A DNA stretch of 33,862 nt from Candidatus Methanoplasma sp. (GTDB taxonomy: Archaea > Thermoplasmatota > Thermoplasmata > Methanomassiliicoccales > Methanomethylophilaceae). The notes below the pieces were generated by a model, which saw only the letters and a list, made by a program, of their open reading frames with translations, ran no database searches and was not told where the DNA came from. The stretch is from the NCBI GenBank assembly GCA_031283015.1, contig JAITCQ010000039.1:1-33862 (forward strand), read 5' to 3'. Shown here piece by piece: positions 1 to 8,936 of this stretch (within the stretch, counting starts at the first letter, position 1; each line of letters starts with the position of its first letter). Made by a program: the position numbers and the translations under genes.

Positions 1-296
1 TTGACCACATATCCGTTGCCGACCGGCAGGGTCGCTCTGATGCTCACTTGGAAAGAACCGTCGGGGCCTGGTACTGTGAAGCCGACTACGATCATGGTCG
101 TTCCGTCCGTGCCGCAGACATCGAAGGTTACGGCGTCTTTCCCATCTATGTTTCCGACGACATTCACAAATGTGCCATCGTAGGAGGCCTCAAGCCGGGT
201 GAACCCGTTCTCGTCCGCCGCTACCGTGGATACGGCAGCAACCGTCAAGAGTGCGAGCACTCCCAGCAAAGCTGTTGTTTTCACCGCTCGGTTCAT
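1..296 (-). CDS. secreted protein, partial (C-terminus beyond window)
   Basis: The minus-strand frame is open from an ATG at 296 to the window edge, giving 98 residues of an incomplete gene. The first 26 or so residues form a clear signal peptide: a basic start (MNRAVKTT), a hydrophobic core of Leu, Ala and Val, and a likely cleavage site after an Ala-Ala pair before DENGF. The rest is a beta-type, Gly/Val/Thr-rich sequence. Its style (repeated short strands, a segment like DGSFQVSIRA) resembles the C-terminal domain of the GLUG protein upstream. The start is supported by a GAGAGGA Shine-Dalgarno (SD) site eight to nine bases upstream, which overlaps the stop of that gene, so the two genes are probably co-transcribed and co-exported. 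The family is not recognised; a surface or adhesin-like role is inference only. Confidence 0.75.
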   Translation of the reverse strand, partial: MNRAVKTTALLGVLALLTVAAVSTVAADENGFTRLEASYDGTFVNVVGNIDGKDAVTFDVCGTDGTTMIVVGFTVPGPDGSFQVSIRATLPVGNGYVV

Positions 297-306
297 GTTG
301 TTCCTC

Positions 307-3120
307 TCAGAACTGTCCGATCTCGATCGCAAGGGTGGTGTAGCTGGTTCCGAACACCGGCCTTTCATCGGTGGCCAATACCATGTACATGACCGGCGGG
401 GCGCTTCCGCTCAGCTCGGCAAAGAACAAGGCAGTGGAGCCCGAATATCCCAGCCGTGCCACGCTTCTCTGGAATGTTCCGTCGCTGAACTGCACGTATA
501 TCGAGACCCATGAAGCACCGGACGCTATGTCCACGCTCCCGTCTAGGATCGCCGTGTTCCCGTTGACCTGAGGCGAGACCTCAAGCAGGATCTGGGTCAT
601 CACGAAGTTCTGCTGGTGATCCTGATCCATGGTCAGGATGATCGGCAGCAGCTGGTTCGTTCTGTAGCCTGCCTTTGCGATGCCCGTTATGGTCACGGTC
701 TCTCCCTCTTCTGCGGTTATGACATACTGCCCTCCCAAATTCGTGGTCACGGATGTTCCGTTGAACGAGATCGTGACGTCTCCCAGGGGGTTGGTCCCGT
801 CCGTTACCGTACCGGTCACGGTCTTGGTCGAGGGCTCTCCGGTGTCAGTGGGCGCCCGGAGCGTCGGATACCCGGAATTCACTCCGGGGTCGACGTCCCA
901 CACATTGACGAAGTCCCATCCGGGAACGGATTGGAAATTTACCGTGGTCGTTCCGATGTAATAGATGGATAGGTCATTCTGAGCATCCGCAAGGCTAGGC
1001 TTCATTTCCGAAGCGGTCTTTGCTCCCGATCCCTGGGGGCCGGGCCTCGGCGTTACGTCTGGGCCTCCGTCAGAGGCTGCCAGGCCCAGGCAAATTATGA
1101 CATTGGTTGCTGTTCCGTCGAGGGTATAACAGTTGGTTACCCATACGAACGCTCCATTGAAGGGTCCGCGACCGACGATGCCAGCCGGGGACGAGGTTGA
1201 ATAGTATGGTGGGTTCGCAGTGGATACTGCGGTGACCTGGCCGATGTTGTAGCAGTTTGTTATTATTGAGCTGACTTCATAGGGAACGCCGCCCTGGATC
1301 CCGCCCGCATATGACTGTGGAAACATATTTGGGGTCGAGGCCGATGTTGAAACGGTGATCGGGCCGGTGTTGTAACAATCCATGGTCGTCGGGGATTCCC
1401 CGCCGCCGACGATGCCGCCTGCGAATGCCACAGGGCTTACGCTCCCGGTGGTAGATAATGTGGTGGTGATCGAACCGGTGTTGTAACATCCGACAATCCT
1501 TGAACCATGTGCCGCTCCCGCGATGCCGCCGGAAAATGATGTCACATTCAAGGTGGACAATTTCTCCGTGTAAATGAGGGCTGTGTTGTAACAGTTCGTT
1601 ATGACCGTCGCGTTCATTCCGTAGCCGGCGATGCCGCCTGTGTACGAATCCTGGGATGACGCCGCCGTGATCGGGCCGGTGTTGTAGCACATATCTATCG
1701 CGCCTTCTCCTCTGCCGGCGATGCCGGCCGCATATACGTAAGCGGCTGCGTCTGCGGATGCGTCGACCGCGGCTGTGTTGTAGCAGTCCGATACCGATCC
1801 TTCCATCAAATAACCGACGATGCCGGCCGCGTACATATACGAACTATGGTTGCCGGTGGGCAGCGATGCGGTGATGGTGCCGGCGTTGTAGCAGTCGGTT
1901 ATGATCGTTTTATTGCTCCCGCCGATTATGCCGGCGGCCTGTATGTTCGAGTACGAGGCTGATGACGCGGCAATCGGGCCGGCGTTGTAACAATCGCTGA
2001 CCTGTACTGATGTTATCGCATTATTCGCATTACAGTAACCGGCAATGCCTCCGACATATGCATATGCGCATATGGTCGCGTGCGAGGTGTATGTCGACGC
2101 GGCGACCGAGCCGGTGTTGTGGCATCCGCTTATTCCGTTGTTCACGTATCTGTACTCGCCGACGATCCCTCCCGCATACGCGAGTATGCTATCCGAGTCT
2201 GCGATGACCGATGCATAGATCGAACCCTCGTTATAGCAGTTGGTGATCGTCGCATCGTATCCTGCCTGGCCGATGATACCGCCCGCATACACGCGTGGGT
2301 ACGTGGCCGAGGCCGACGATGCGGTGACCGTGCTTGTGTTGTAGCAGTCGATGATCGTAAGATTCTGGCCGCTGCCGACGATGCCGCCCGCGTATGCTAG
2401 ATCACCTGTCGATACCACGGTGACGGATCCGTCCGCCATGCCTAAGTTGTAGATCTTCACATCCGCTGTCGCGAATTTGAAGAGTCCGCCGTCCAGATAT
2501 GATCCGCTGAACGCCGCCGTGTTCATTCCGTAGATCGTGTGGCCGTCGCCGTCGAATGTCCCCCTGAAAAACGTGGGGCTGGAACCGATGGGGTCAAAGT
2601 TCCCGTTGCTGTTGAACGTTCCGCTGATATTGCCGGCCGTTGGGGTGTTCAGGATCACCGAGTACGCGAACGGGATCGACGAATCCAGCATGCCGCCTAT
2701 CGCCAGTGCGTATGTTCCGGGATGGATGCCGGAGAGAGAAACAGTGTTGTTGTTGGATTGGGTGTTAACGGCCCCTATCTGAGCGTGGAAAAGCGTGACC
2801 GCCCCGCTCGCGGGAGTGAGGGTCATGGTCAGACCCGTCCCGGATACCGATGCCGAGAAGCTTATGTCCACTCCGCCGTTGGTGTCATCGGCGGGTCCGA
2901 AGATTATGTCGTTTGCGAGATAATAGTTAGCTTGCAGAGGATAGCTTGGATCCTTCCCTATTTTTGCAAGCTCCTGGGGCGTGCTTATTGGTATGTATCC
3001 CGTGTGATCAATTGGATATGCTTCGCTTTCGTCCGCCGGCCCTATGAATGCGGCGGCGGTGGTCAGGAGCATGAGTGCCCCCATTATGACAGTGAACGTC
3101 AGTGTCTTGTTCTTTTTCAT
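307..3120 (-). CDS. GLUG-repeat secreted surface protein
   Basis: This is a 937-residue exported protein. The start at 3120 (MKKNKTLTF) is preferred over an upstream in-frame start at 3192. It is preceded by a strong GGAGGA site and opens directly into a signal peptide of about 34 residues. Residues around 45-75 (ISTPQELAKIG, then YYLANDI) are the lead-in commonly found before GLUG motifs. About residues 250-680 hold twelve degenerate repeats built around the alternation CYNTG and AGGIVG, typical of the GLUG family (PF07581) of cell-surface proteins. A carboxypeptidase-regulatory-like beta-sandwich follows at about 765-820 (VTGTVTDG, GGQYVITAEEG), then a unique C-terminal domain of about 90 residues. 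No C-terminal membrane anchor or sorting signal is evident. It is likely an adhesin-like protein facing other cells or the host; the ligand is unknown. It is followed 10 nt later by another secreted protein. Confidence 0.85.
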   Translation of the reverse strand: MKKNKTLTFTVIMGALMLLTTAAAFIGPADESEAYPIDHTGYIPISTPQELAKIGKDPSYPLQANYYLANDIIFGPADDTNGGVDISFSASVSGTGLTMTLTPASGAVTLFHAQIGAVNTQSNNNTVSLSGIHPGTYALAIGGMLDSSIPFAYSVILNTPTAGNISGTFNSNGNFDPIGSSPTFFRGTFDGDGHTIYGMNTAAFSGSYLDGGLFKFATADVKIYNLGMADGSVTVVSTGDLAYAGGIVGSGQNLTIIDCYNTSTVTASSASATYPRVYAGGIIGQAGYDATITNCYNEGSIYASVIADSDSILAYAGGIVGEYRYVNNGISGCHNTGSVAASTYTSHATICAYAYVGGIAGYCNANNAITSVQVSDCYNAGPIAASSASYSNIQAAGIIGGSNKTIITDCYNAGTITASLPTGNHSSYMYAAGIVGYLMEGSVSDCYNTAAVDASADAAAYVYAAGIAGRGEGAIDMCYNTGPITAASSQDSYTGGIAGYGMNATVITNCYNTALIYTEKLSTLNVTSFSGGIAGAAHGSRIVGCYNTGSITTTLSTTGSVSPVAFAGGIVGGGESPTTMDCYNTGPITVSTSASTPNMFPQSYAGGIQGGVPYEVSSIITNCYNIGQVTAVSTANPPYYSTSSPAGIVGRGPFNGAFVWVTNCYTLDGTATNVIICLGLAASDGGPDVTPRPGPQGSGAKTASEMKPSLADAQNDLSIYYIGTTTVNFQSVPGWDFVNVWDVDPGVNSGYPTLRAPTDTGEPSTKTVTGTVTDGTNPLGDVTISFNGTSVTTNLGGQYVITAEEGETVTITGIAKAGYRTNQLLPIILTMDQDHQQNFVMTQILLEVSPQVNGNTAILDGSVDIASGASWVSIYVQFSDGTFQRSVARLGYSGSTALFFAELSGSAPPVMYMVLATDERPVFGTSYTTLAIEIGQF
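1110..2370 (-). repeat. twelve tandem GLUG/CYN coding repeats
   Basis: Within the surface-protein gene, about twelve imperfect repeats of roughly 90-140 bp recur. On the plus strand each is marked by a variant of gtgttgtarca (encoding CYNT) followed some 50-90 bp later by a variant of gccgatgatgcc (encoding GGIxG). Repeat length varies because of insertions between the two motifs, so expansion or contraction by recombination is plausible. Confidence 0.8.
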
Positions 3121-3641
3121 GTTAATTCCTCCGGTCCCCTTCTGTTTCTGCGGTGGTAAAAATAAGGTCTCTTCCGAAGGATGGTCTCGCATCGAAATGA
3201 GCGCTTAACATTAGGTCGGCTGGGCGTTTCCGCTGAACTCCGCCTATAATATGGTAGTTGATCCTTTTCGAACCTGCAGAGATACGCTTCTCAGACATTG
3301 AATTCTACTCCGAACCCCAGTTTTGCTGGCGTTTTTGCGCAGCGCGGCCGTATATTTTTGGTATATCTCCAAGCAAATATAAACTATACTGATTAAACAG
3401 CGCCATTACTAATATCTGGCTTATGTATCCTTACACTAAAAAACGTATAATATATAGGTAAGCGTAACTCTGTTTATCCCTCGGTCTTTCCTATGGAATA
3501 GTAGCTTCTATTCGACAACAAACGCCTAAAGAACATAAGGCGGTTCCGCTTTGGGATAGAGCTCCGTCTTCGGAGAAGAGATATTCGGGGCGTGTCCTTA
3601 TTAGAGAGACTCAGGAGAGGTAACGAAAAGGACCAAAGGCC
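3121..3641. other. A+T-rich intergenic region upstream of the GLUG gene
   Basis: About 520 bp separate the end of scpB from the GLUG gene and hold no convincing ORF or tRNA. Candidate minus-strand TATA boxes are seen at 3376-3383 (TTTATATT), about 3346-3358 and about 3245-3252, so the leader of the surface-protein mRNA may be 100-230 nt. Small inverted repeats lie near the scpB end: CTCCG/CGGAG at 3562-3575, CGCCT/AGGCG at 3523-3542 and GAATAG/CTATTC at 3496-3513. These could shape the 3' end of the smc operon transcript. None has a strong U-tract, so no terminator is called. Confidence 0.5.
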
Positions 3642-4160
3642 TCACTGGTCCTGATCCGGACCTAGATTCTTCGCCTGAGACTCGATCCATTTCTTGATGT
3701 CGGATATCCTGGTGCTCCCGATGCCGAAGTATTCCGAGAATTTCTTCGTTGTCGTTAACTCGAGCGTCTGCCCGCTCTTCTTCCCGGCCACCATGCCCAT
3801 GTCGATCAGCGAATGAACATCATCGTACGTCCTCGGCCCGCGGGTCTTGAAAAGCTCGGATTGAAGCACCGGCTGGTTATACGCGATGGTGCTCAGAGTG
3901 CGCATCATCCCCCCGGTCATCTCCGCCTTCGCAAATTTCCCGGTGAAATCTGTGTACTCGGTACGAAGCATCATCCTGTACTCGTTGCCGATCTTGGCGA
4001 TCATCACCGCCGATTCTCGATCATCGTACTCTTTCCTGAGGTCCTTCAGAGCGTGCCTTATCTTATCTTCCGGGAGCCCCGTCCTTTCCGCTATATCTGA
4101 AACGGTGATCTTTTCGGCGCTTGAGAAGAGTGCCGCCTCGACCGCGCCCTTCTCGTTCAC
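3642..4160 (-). CDS. scpB: condensin subunit ScpB
   Basis: This 172-residue protein with winged-helix character is the ScpB (kleisin-associated) subunit of the SMC-ScpAB condensin complex, which compacts and segregates the chromosome. The N-terminal region (VEAALFSSAEKITVSDIAERTGL) and the later RTLSTIAYNQPVLQSELFKTRG are the two winged-helix segments typical of the family. The length is usual for an archaeal ScpB. The start is a GTG at 4160, one base after the scpA TGA, with the GAGGTGA context suggesting translational coupling. The position as third gene after smc and scpA agrees with the assignment. Confidence 0.9.
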   Translation of the reverse strand: MNEKGAVEAALFSSAEKITVSDIAERTGLPEDKIRHALKDLRKEYDDRESAVMIAKIGNEYRMMLRTEYTDFTGKFAKAEMTGGMMRTLSTIAYNQPVLQSELFKTRGPRTYDDVHSLIDMGMVAGKKSGQTLELTTTKKFSEYFGIGSTRISDIKKWIESQAKNLGPDQDQ

Positions 4161-4161
4161 C

Positions 4162-5025
4162 TCAGTTCACCGCCTCGACCTCTTCCCCGTCCTTTCTGCT
4201 TTCAAGCGAGGTGGGTATTCCGGGGACCTTCATCTCGATTATTATCTCTCCTCTCGGGAGCGCGGTCTGGCATATCTCCAGTCTTCCGTCCCTCACCAGG
4301 TGGAGTATGGCCACGAACGTCCTGAGATTCTCCATTATTTCCTTTGTGTAGAGCTCGTCGATCTGTATCGGACCCGTTCCAAGCTTGACTATCCTCTCCC
4401 AAACGTACTCCACGTCGCGCTTGTCATCCTCCTCGTGCGCTTTATTATCGAACTTCTTAGGAAGCTTCTCCTCCAGCTCGATCCTGACCCTTTCCCTCTC
4501 GCGGTGGACCTCCATCTCGGCCCTCGCTTCCTCGAACGCATCGAGCAGTTCGTACATCGTCACCGGGCGTACGGCGTCCCTGCTGTACGCCTCCCTGAAC
4601 GATACTTCCGGAACGATGAGCGCTTCGTCCTCGTCCTCAAGTGGGAAGTCGAAGAACTCCTCCTCCAGCGGCTCGTCGGATTTTGAGCATGTCGCCTCCG
4701 ATTGCAATCTGAGGACCCTCCAGGCCATCAGCATAAGTTTTCCGGCCACGATCATGTCGAACCGGTTCTCGGATACTTTCTTTGAGTACAGCCTCACGAA
4801 CTCTCTGAGGTCGATCTCCCACGGATCTATCCCGTTCTCCAGGACCAGGCTGAAGGCCGCCCTTATGGACTCGTCCACCGGATCGTTCAGCCTTTCGCCT
4901 GACCCGGCCTTGTCGAGTATGCCCATATACCCGCTTATCCTGGCGTATGCGTCGCTGTCCTCCGCCATTGCCTTATGGAACAGCAGATGCTGCTCCATGT
5001 CTTCTTTTTTCATCGTTTCATCCAT
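4162..5025 (-). CDS. scpA: condensin kleisin subunit ScpA
   Basis: ScpA is the kleisin that bridges the two SMC heads. The protein is about 287 residues. The family signature is visible where the segment DPWEIDLREFVRLYSKKV is followed by FDMIVAGKLMLMAWRVLRLQSE, and an acidic stretch EEEFFDFPLEDEDEA follows. The C-terminal part (about residues 190-270) resembles the winged helix that contacts an SMC head. The in-frame ATG at 5031 has its possible SD too close, whereas the ATG at 5025 has GGATGG about nine bases upstream, so 5025 is chosen. It lies 20 bp after smc and just before scpB. Confidence 0.88.
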   Translation of the reverse strand: MDETMKKEDMEQHLLFHKAMAEDSDAYARISGYMGILDKAGSGERLNDPVDESIRAAFSLVLENGIDPWEIDLREFVRLYSKKVSENRFDMIVAGKLMLMAWRVLRLQSEATCSKSDEPLEEEFFDFPLEDEDEALIVPEVSFREAYSRDAVRPVTMYELLDAFEEARAEMEVHRERERVRIELEEKLPKKFDNKAHEEDDKRDVEYVWERIVKLGTGPIQIDELYTKEIMENLRTFVAILHLVRDGRLEICQTALPRGEIIIEMKVPGIPTSLESRKDGEEVEAVN

Positions 5026-5045
5026 TTGCATCCCATCCTTTTTTA

Positions 5046-8000
5046 TTAAGTTTCCGTTTCCTGTTTTTTCAATGCTTCTTCTTCGTATTTCGATACCTCG
5101 GCAAGGTCCGGCTGCATTATCACTTTGCTTATGCCGGACGGCGGCCTGGTCACCCCGATGAGGTGGTCGGCGGTCGCCAGTGTTACTTTTCTTAATGATA
5201 CCTGTATGAACTGAGCTTTTCCGGAGCTTGATTTTACTCTTCTTGCGACCATCTCGGCGTTCACCGAATCCAGGAACATATCCACTTCGTCCAAAACGTA
5301 GAACGGGGACGGCTGGTACTCCTGGATCGCAAATATGAATGCTAACGCGGTAAGGGATTTCTCCCCTCCCGAAAGCGCCTCCAGCCTCAGCAGCTTGCCG
5401 TTCTTCGGTTTTGCGTTTATCGTCAGGCCTCCGAGGAACGGGTCGCTCTCGTTCTCCAGGCCCATGTACGCCTCCCCTCCGTCAGATAATTGGGAGTATA
5501 TCTGCCTGAAGTTCCTGTCCACGGCGTCGTACGACTGCATGAACAGACCCTTCTTCTGAGAGTTCAGCGATTCTGTGAGGTCGCCTAGCTCCTTGATCTG
5601 CTTCTTCAGCTTTCCGACGTCCTCCATCAGACTGTCGTATCTTGTCTTGCGTTCTTCGTAATCCTCTATCGCTCTCAGATTGACGTTGCCTATCCTCGAC
5701 AGGATATTCTCGCATGACCTTATCGTGCGTTTTATCTCCTCTTCCGAGGGTATCGGAAGATCCACCTTTACCTTGATCTCCGCTATTTCCGCTCTTATCT
5801 GTTCGAGGTTCTCTCTTACGATGATGATCTGAGCCTCGTTGGACGACCGCATTCCCTCTTTGACCTCTATCTTCTCCTGAACGGAGTCCTTCTCGCCGGA
5901 GAGCTTGAATCCTCTCTCCACAAGCGCGTCCTTTTCGTCCCTGAGGCCTTCGATGCCGGCTTCCATTTCGTTTTCGATCTTTCTCAAAGCTTCGAGATCG
6001 ATGGTTATCCTTTCCATCTCCTTCTCATAGGAAGCGATGTCGTCCCTGCTCGCTTTGAGTTTCTTCTCCGCGGATCTGAGCTGGGTTTCGAGGGAACTGC
6101 GCTGTTTGTTCAGACCGGCGATCTCAGTTTCCAGTGAGTTCTTCTGCGCGCGGATCTCCGATGACTCGTTGGAAAGCCTGTAAACGCTGTCCCTTACGCT
6201 CTGTATCCTTTCCTGCAATTCCGCCGGGGCGATCGACGCGATCCTCTCCCTGACCTCCGTCCTCTCGTTCCTCATCGCCGCCAAAGCGGACGATGTTCCG
6301 TCCAGATCGCGTTTCAGGTCGATCCGCTGCTTCTCGGCCTCGTCGCATTCCTTCTTCTTGGAGGAGACCGCGTCCACCAGCTGCTGCCTCGCCTTCTTCA
6401 GCTCTGTTATCTTCGCTGTGAGCTGTCCCATTTTTGCCTGGGCGCCCATGCCCGCGCTGGACAGCTTCCTCATCTCGTCGTCCATCGCGCGGATGTTATC
6501 CCTTATCTCCTTCAGCTTCACCCTCAAGATATCTAACGAATCGTTGGCCGCTCTTAATTTGGAGCCCACCTCATCAAGCCTGGATTCGGACGCGGCGCCG
6601 AACTTGAGCATGTTCTGGGGACTGAGCGTACCTCCGGTCATTGCGCCGGAGGCCTCCACCAGCTCCCCGCCCTTCGTGACCAGCCTTACTCCGCCCATTA
6701 GCGCTCTCGCTTCCGCTATCGTGTTGACGACCAGCGTATCCTGGAACACATACCAGAACACGTTCACGTATTTCTGATCGAAATCTATCAGGTCCGTGGC
6801 GTATCCTTCCGTCTGCTTGACGGTCATTATCGCCTTCGCCCTGGGTTTGCTGCTTACCATCTTGTTCAGCGGCAGGAACGTCACCCTGCCGAGCTTCTCC
6901 TTTTTGAGATATGATATGCAATCGGACGCCACTTGATCATCCGAGACGACGATCGCTCGCATCTTGCCGCCTGCGGCCACCGCAAGCGCGGTCTCGTAAC
7001 CGGGCTGGACGGTGGCCAGTTCCTGGACCGTTCCGTGGATCCCGGTGGCCATGCCCTTGTTCCTGAGCTCGATTATCGCGTCCACCGCCTCGTCGCCTTT
7101 GTTCATTCTGCTGGCGACCTTCTTCTCTGCGGCGAGCTCGCTATATTGGGAATCCAATCTTCGTATCGCTTCTTTAAGCTCCGACTCCTGTTTTTCGAGT
7201 TCGGCCTCTTTCCTTTTGGCTTCCATTATCTTCTTGGAGATGTCCTCCGCCCCGCCCATGGGGCCGGCCTCCTGTTTTATCTCCTTCAGGTTCCACTCCG
7301 CATCCTTTATATCAAAGTCCGCGGATTGGAGCCGCTCGTCCAAAGCGGCCTTCGATCTTTTCAGCTCCTCGGCCACCGCCTCCGCCTTGGCGGAGGCTAC
7401 TTCGGCGTCATGCTCCGCCTGTTCTTTGGAATCGATTTCCGCTTCCAGTTCGTTGAGCCTGTTCTGAAGCTTTGTGTGCTCCCCGCCGTGCTTAGAGATC
7501 TCCTCGCTTATCGCCGCATCCTCTTTCTTCGCGGCGGCCAGCTCCTTCTCGCTGCTTTCCAGCCTGGCCGTGACGTCAGCGAGGGCTCCTGTCAAATCCT
7601 TTTGTTCGGCCAGGTTCTTGCCGATATCCTCTTCCAGCTCCGCTTTAATCGTTTGCTGCTCTTCGATATCCTCTTCGGCCCGCTCCGTCCTGTCCTTCTG
7701 CATGGCCATGTCGATCTTGGCCTTTTCTATCTTGCCTTTGATCTCCTTGTACTCCGGACCGACCTGGTCCTCGATCTCCTTTTCCTTCGCTTTGATCGCA
7801 ACCTCGTTCTCGGCGTATTCCTTCTTCAGCGTTTCCTTCCTCTCGCTGAGCCTTACGATCTCGTTGGTCACGGCGGCGATCTGCTCGGTGAGGCCTTCGA
7901 GCTTGGCCTCCTCTATCTGCATCTGCCTGTGGACGAACTGCGCCTTGGCCATTTCCAAGAGCGCTTGGGTCTCGATGTACCTCTTGGCGTCCTCTTTGTC

Positions 8001-8636
8001 CTTTTCCAGTTTCTCGATCTGTTTCTCAAGCTCCTCGATGACTATGCCTATCCTTTCGAGATTCAGCTCCGCCTCCTGGCGCTCTCCCCTCGCTTTCTCC
8101 AGGTCGGCGTCGTAGCTCGCTATTCCGGAAATGGAGTCAAGAACCCTCCTTCTCTCCAGGTTGCCCATCTGCACTATCCGGGTAACATCGCCCTGCTGCA
8201 CCATGTTGTAGCCGTCGGCGCTTATCCTCGCCTTGGTGAGGAGGCTGTCGAACTCGGTCAGCGAGGACTTCCGGTCGTTGATGTAGAAGTACGAATTATA
8301 ATCGCTCTCGGCCTCCGTTGTCTTAACGTATCGGGTCAATCTTACAACGTCGTCGTCCCAAGGCATGATCCTGTCGGAGTTGTCGAAGACAAGCGAGACC
8401 TTCATGTAACTTGCCTTGCTCTTCGACTTTCCGCCGTCGAATATAAGATCGGTGAGCTTCCCGGCCCTTATGGCCTTGGAGCTCTTGGGCCCGAGCACGA
8501 AGAGGATTGCATCTGTGATATTCGATTTCCCGGAACCGTTCGGTCCGGTGATCGCCATGTAACCTTCCATCAGAGGGATGGTGAGCTTCCCCCCGAACGA
8601 TTTGAAGTTCTCTAGTTCTACTTGTTTCAGGTACAC
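5046..8636 (-). CDS. smc: chromosome segregation protein SMC
   Basis: This 1196-residue SMC ATPase is the core of the condensin that organises and segregates DNA. The Walker A motif GPNGSGKS is at residues 31-38. Long coiled coils run from about 170-500 and about 680-1020, rich in Glu, Lys, Leu and Ala heptads. The hinge lies at about 510-680 (starting near GIHGTVQELATVQPGYE and containing GRVTFLPLNKM). The ABC signature LSGGEKS begins at 1088 and Walker B FYVLDEVD at 1112. Full length for the family. Translation starts at a GTG (codon 8636-8634) with a purine-rich AAAGGGG about 9 nt upstream; MYLKQVELENFKSFG is the standard SMC start. It is the first gene of smc-scpA-scpB, with a consensus TATA box about 100 bp upstream. 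Confidence 0.96.
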   Translation of the reverse strand: MYLKQVELENFKSFGGKLTIPLMEGYMAITGPNGSGKSNITDAILFVLGPKSSKAIRAGKLTDLIFDGGKSKSKASYMKVSLVFDNSDRIMPWDDDVVRLTRYVKTTEAESDYNSYFYINDRKSSLTEFDSLLTKARISADGYNMVQQGDVTRIVQMGNLERRRVLDSISGIASYDADLEKARGERQEAELNLERIGIVIEELEKQIEKLEKDKEDAKRYIETQALLEMAKAQFVHRQMQIEEAKLEGLTEQIAAVTNEIVRLSERKETLKKEYAENEVAIKAKEKEIEDQVGPEYKEIKGKIEKAKIDMAMQKDRTERAEEDIEEQQTIKAELEEDIGKNLAEQKDLTGALADVTARLESSEKELAAAKKEDAAISEEISKHGGEHTKLQNRLNELEAEIDSKEQAEHDAEVASAKAEAVAEELKRSKAALDERLQSADFDIKDAEWNLKEIKQEAGPMGGAEDISKKIMEAKRKEAELEKQESELKEAIRRLDSQYSELAAEKKVASRMNKGDEAVDAIIELRNKGMATGIHGTVQELATVQPGYETALAVAAGGKMRAIVVSDDQVASDCISYLKKEKLGRVTFLPLNKMVSSKPRAKAIMTVKQTEGYATDLIDFDQKYVNVFWYVFQDTLVVNTIAEARALMGGVRLVTKGGELVEASGAMTGGTLSPQNMLKFGAASESRLDEVGSKLRAANDSLDILRVKLKEIRDNIRAMDDEMRKLSSAGMGAQAKMGQLTAKITELKKARQQLVDAVSSKKKECDEAEKQRIDLKRDLDGTSSALAAMRNERTEVRERIASIAPAELQERIQSVRDSVYRLSNESSEIRAQKNSLETEIAGLNKQRSSLETQLRSAEKKLKASRDDIASYEKEMERITIDLEALRKIENEMEAGIEGLRDEKDALVERGFKLSGEKDSVQEKIEVKEGMRSSNEAQIIIVRENLEQIRAEIAEIKVKVDLPIPSEEEIKRTIRSCENILSRIGNVNLRAIEDYEERKTRYDSLMEDVGKLKKQIKELGDLTESLNSQKKGLFMQSYDAVDRNFRQIYSQLSDGGEAYMGLENESDPFLGGLTINAKPKNGKLLRLEALSGGEKSLTALAFIFAIQEYQPSPFYVLDEVDMFLDSVNAEMVARRVKSSSGKAQFIQVSLRKVTLATADHLIGVTRPPSGISKVIMQPDLAEVSKYEEEALKKQETET

Positions 8637-8731
8637 GTCTTTGACCCCTTTTTTTAAAGGGCAAACGAGCCTTTGACTCCGAATGCATCCCCGTGTCCGC
8701 GTGCGGACGCTATACAGTAATGCGTGCGTGA

Positions 8732-8739
8732 TATATAAA
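8732..8739 (-). promoter_or_regulatory. TATA box of the smc operon
   Basis: The minus strand carries TTTATATA, a perfect match to the archaeal TATA consensus, with an A-rich flank upstream. Transcription would begin near 8706, leaving a leader of about 70 nt before the smc GTG. Confidence 0.7.
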
Positions 8740-8796
8740 GTAACAGTCTAAAAATGGGTTTAATAGGCCTTTTTTGGGCTGCCGACGGTTTTGTTT

Positions 8797-8876
8797 GGGT
8801 TATATCGGTTTGTTGTTTTGATAGAGTTATAACCCAATTGATTGGTGATTTTGTTGTTTTAATAGGGTTATAACCC
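8797..8876. repeat. two palindromic direct repeats upstream of smc
   Basis: Two 26-bp copies, at 8810-8835 and 8851-8876, match at 24 of 26 positions and have a 41-bp period. Each reads TTGTTGTTTT, one variable base, then ATAGrGTTATAACCC. The second copy contains the perfect 12-bp palindrome GGGTTATAACCC; the first has one mismatch. A half-site GGGTTATAT lies just before the first copy at 8798-8806. They sit 60-145 bp upstream of the smc TATA box and downstream of the HAD gene. They look like binding sites for a dimeric regulator, but no function is shown. The remainder of this roughly 300-bp gap holds only the promoter. Confidence 0.7.
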
Positions 8877-8936
8877 GACTATCATATACGCAACAGTTTT
8901 CGGTAAAAAGTCAGCTGAAATTCCGTAAAACGAGGA

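Noticed and set aside
1110..2370. Possible CRISPR array
   Set aside because: The recurring units are degenerate, of variable spacing and in frame; they encode GLUG-type protein repeats.
6933..8615. 560-codon plus-strand open frame opposite smc
   Set aside because: It is antisense to the conserved SMC protein and its translation has no recognisable domain; long opposite-strand frames are expected in this G+C-rich coding DNA.
8810..8876. Possible two-unit CRISPR
   Set aside because: Only two copies, a 15-bp spacer, an internal full palindrome and no cas genes nearby; a regulatory site is more likely.
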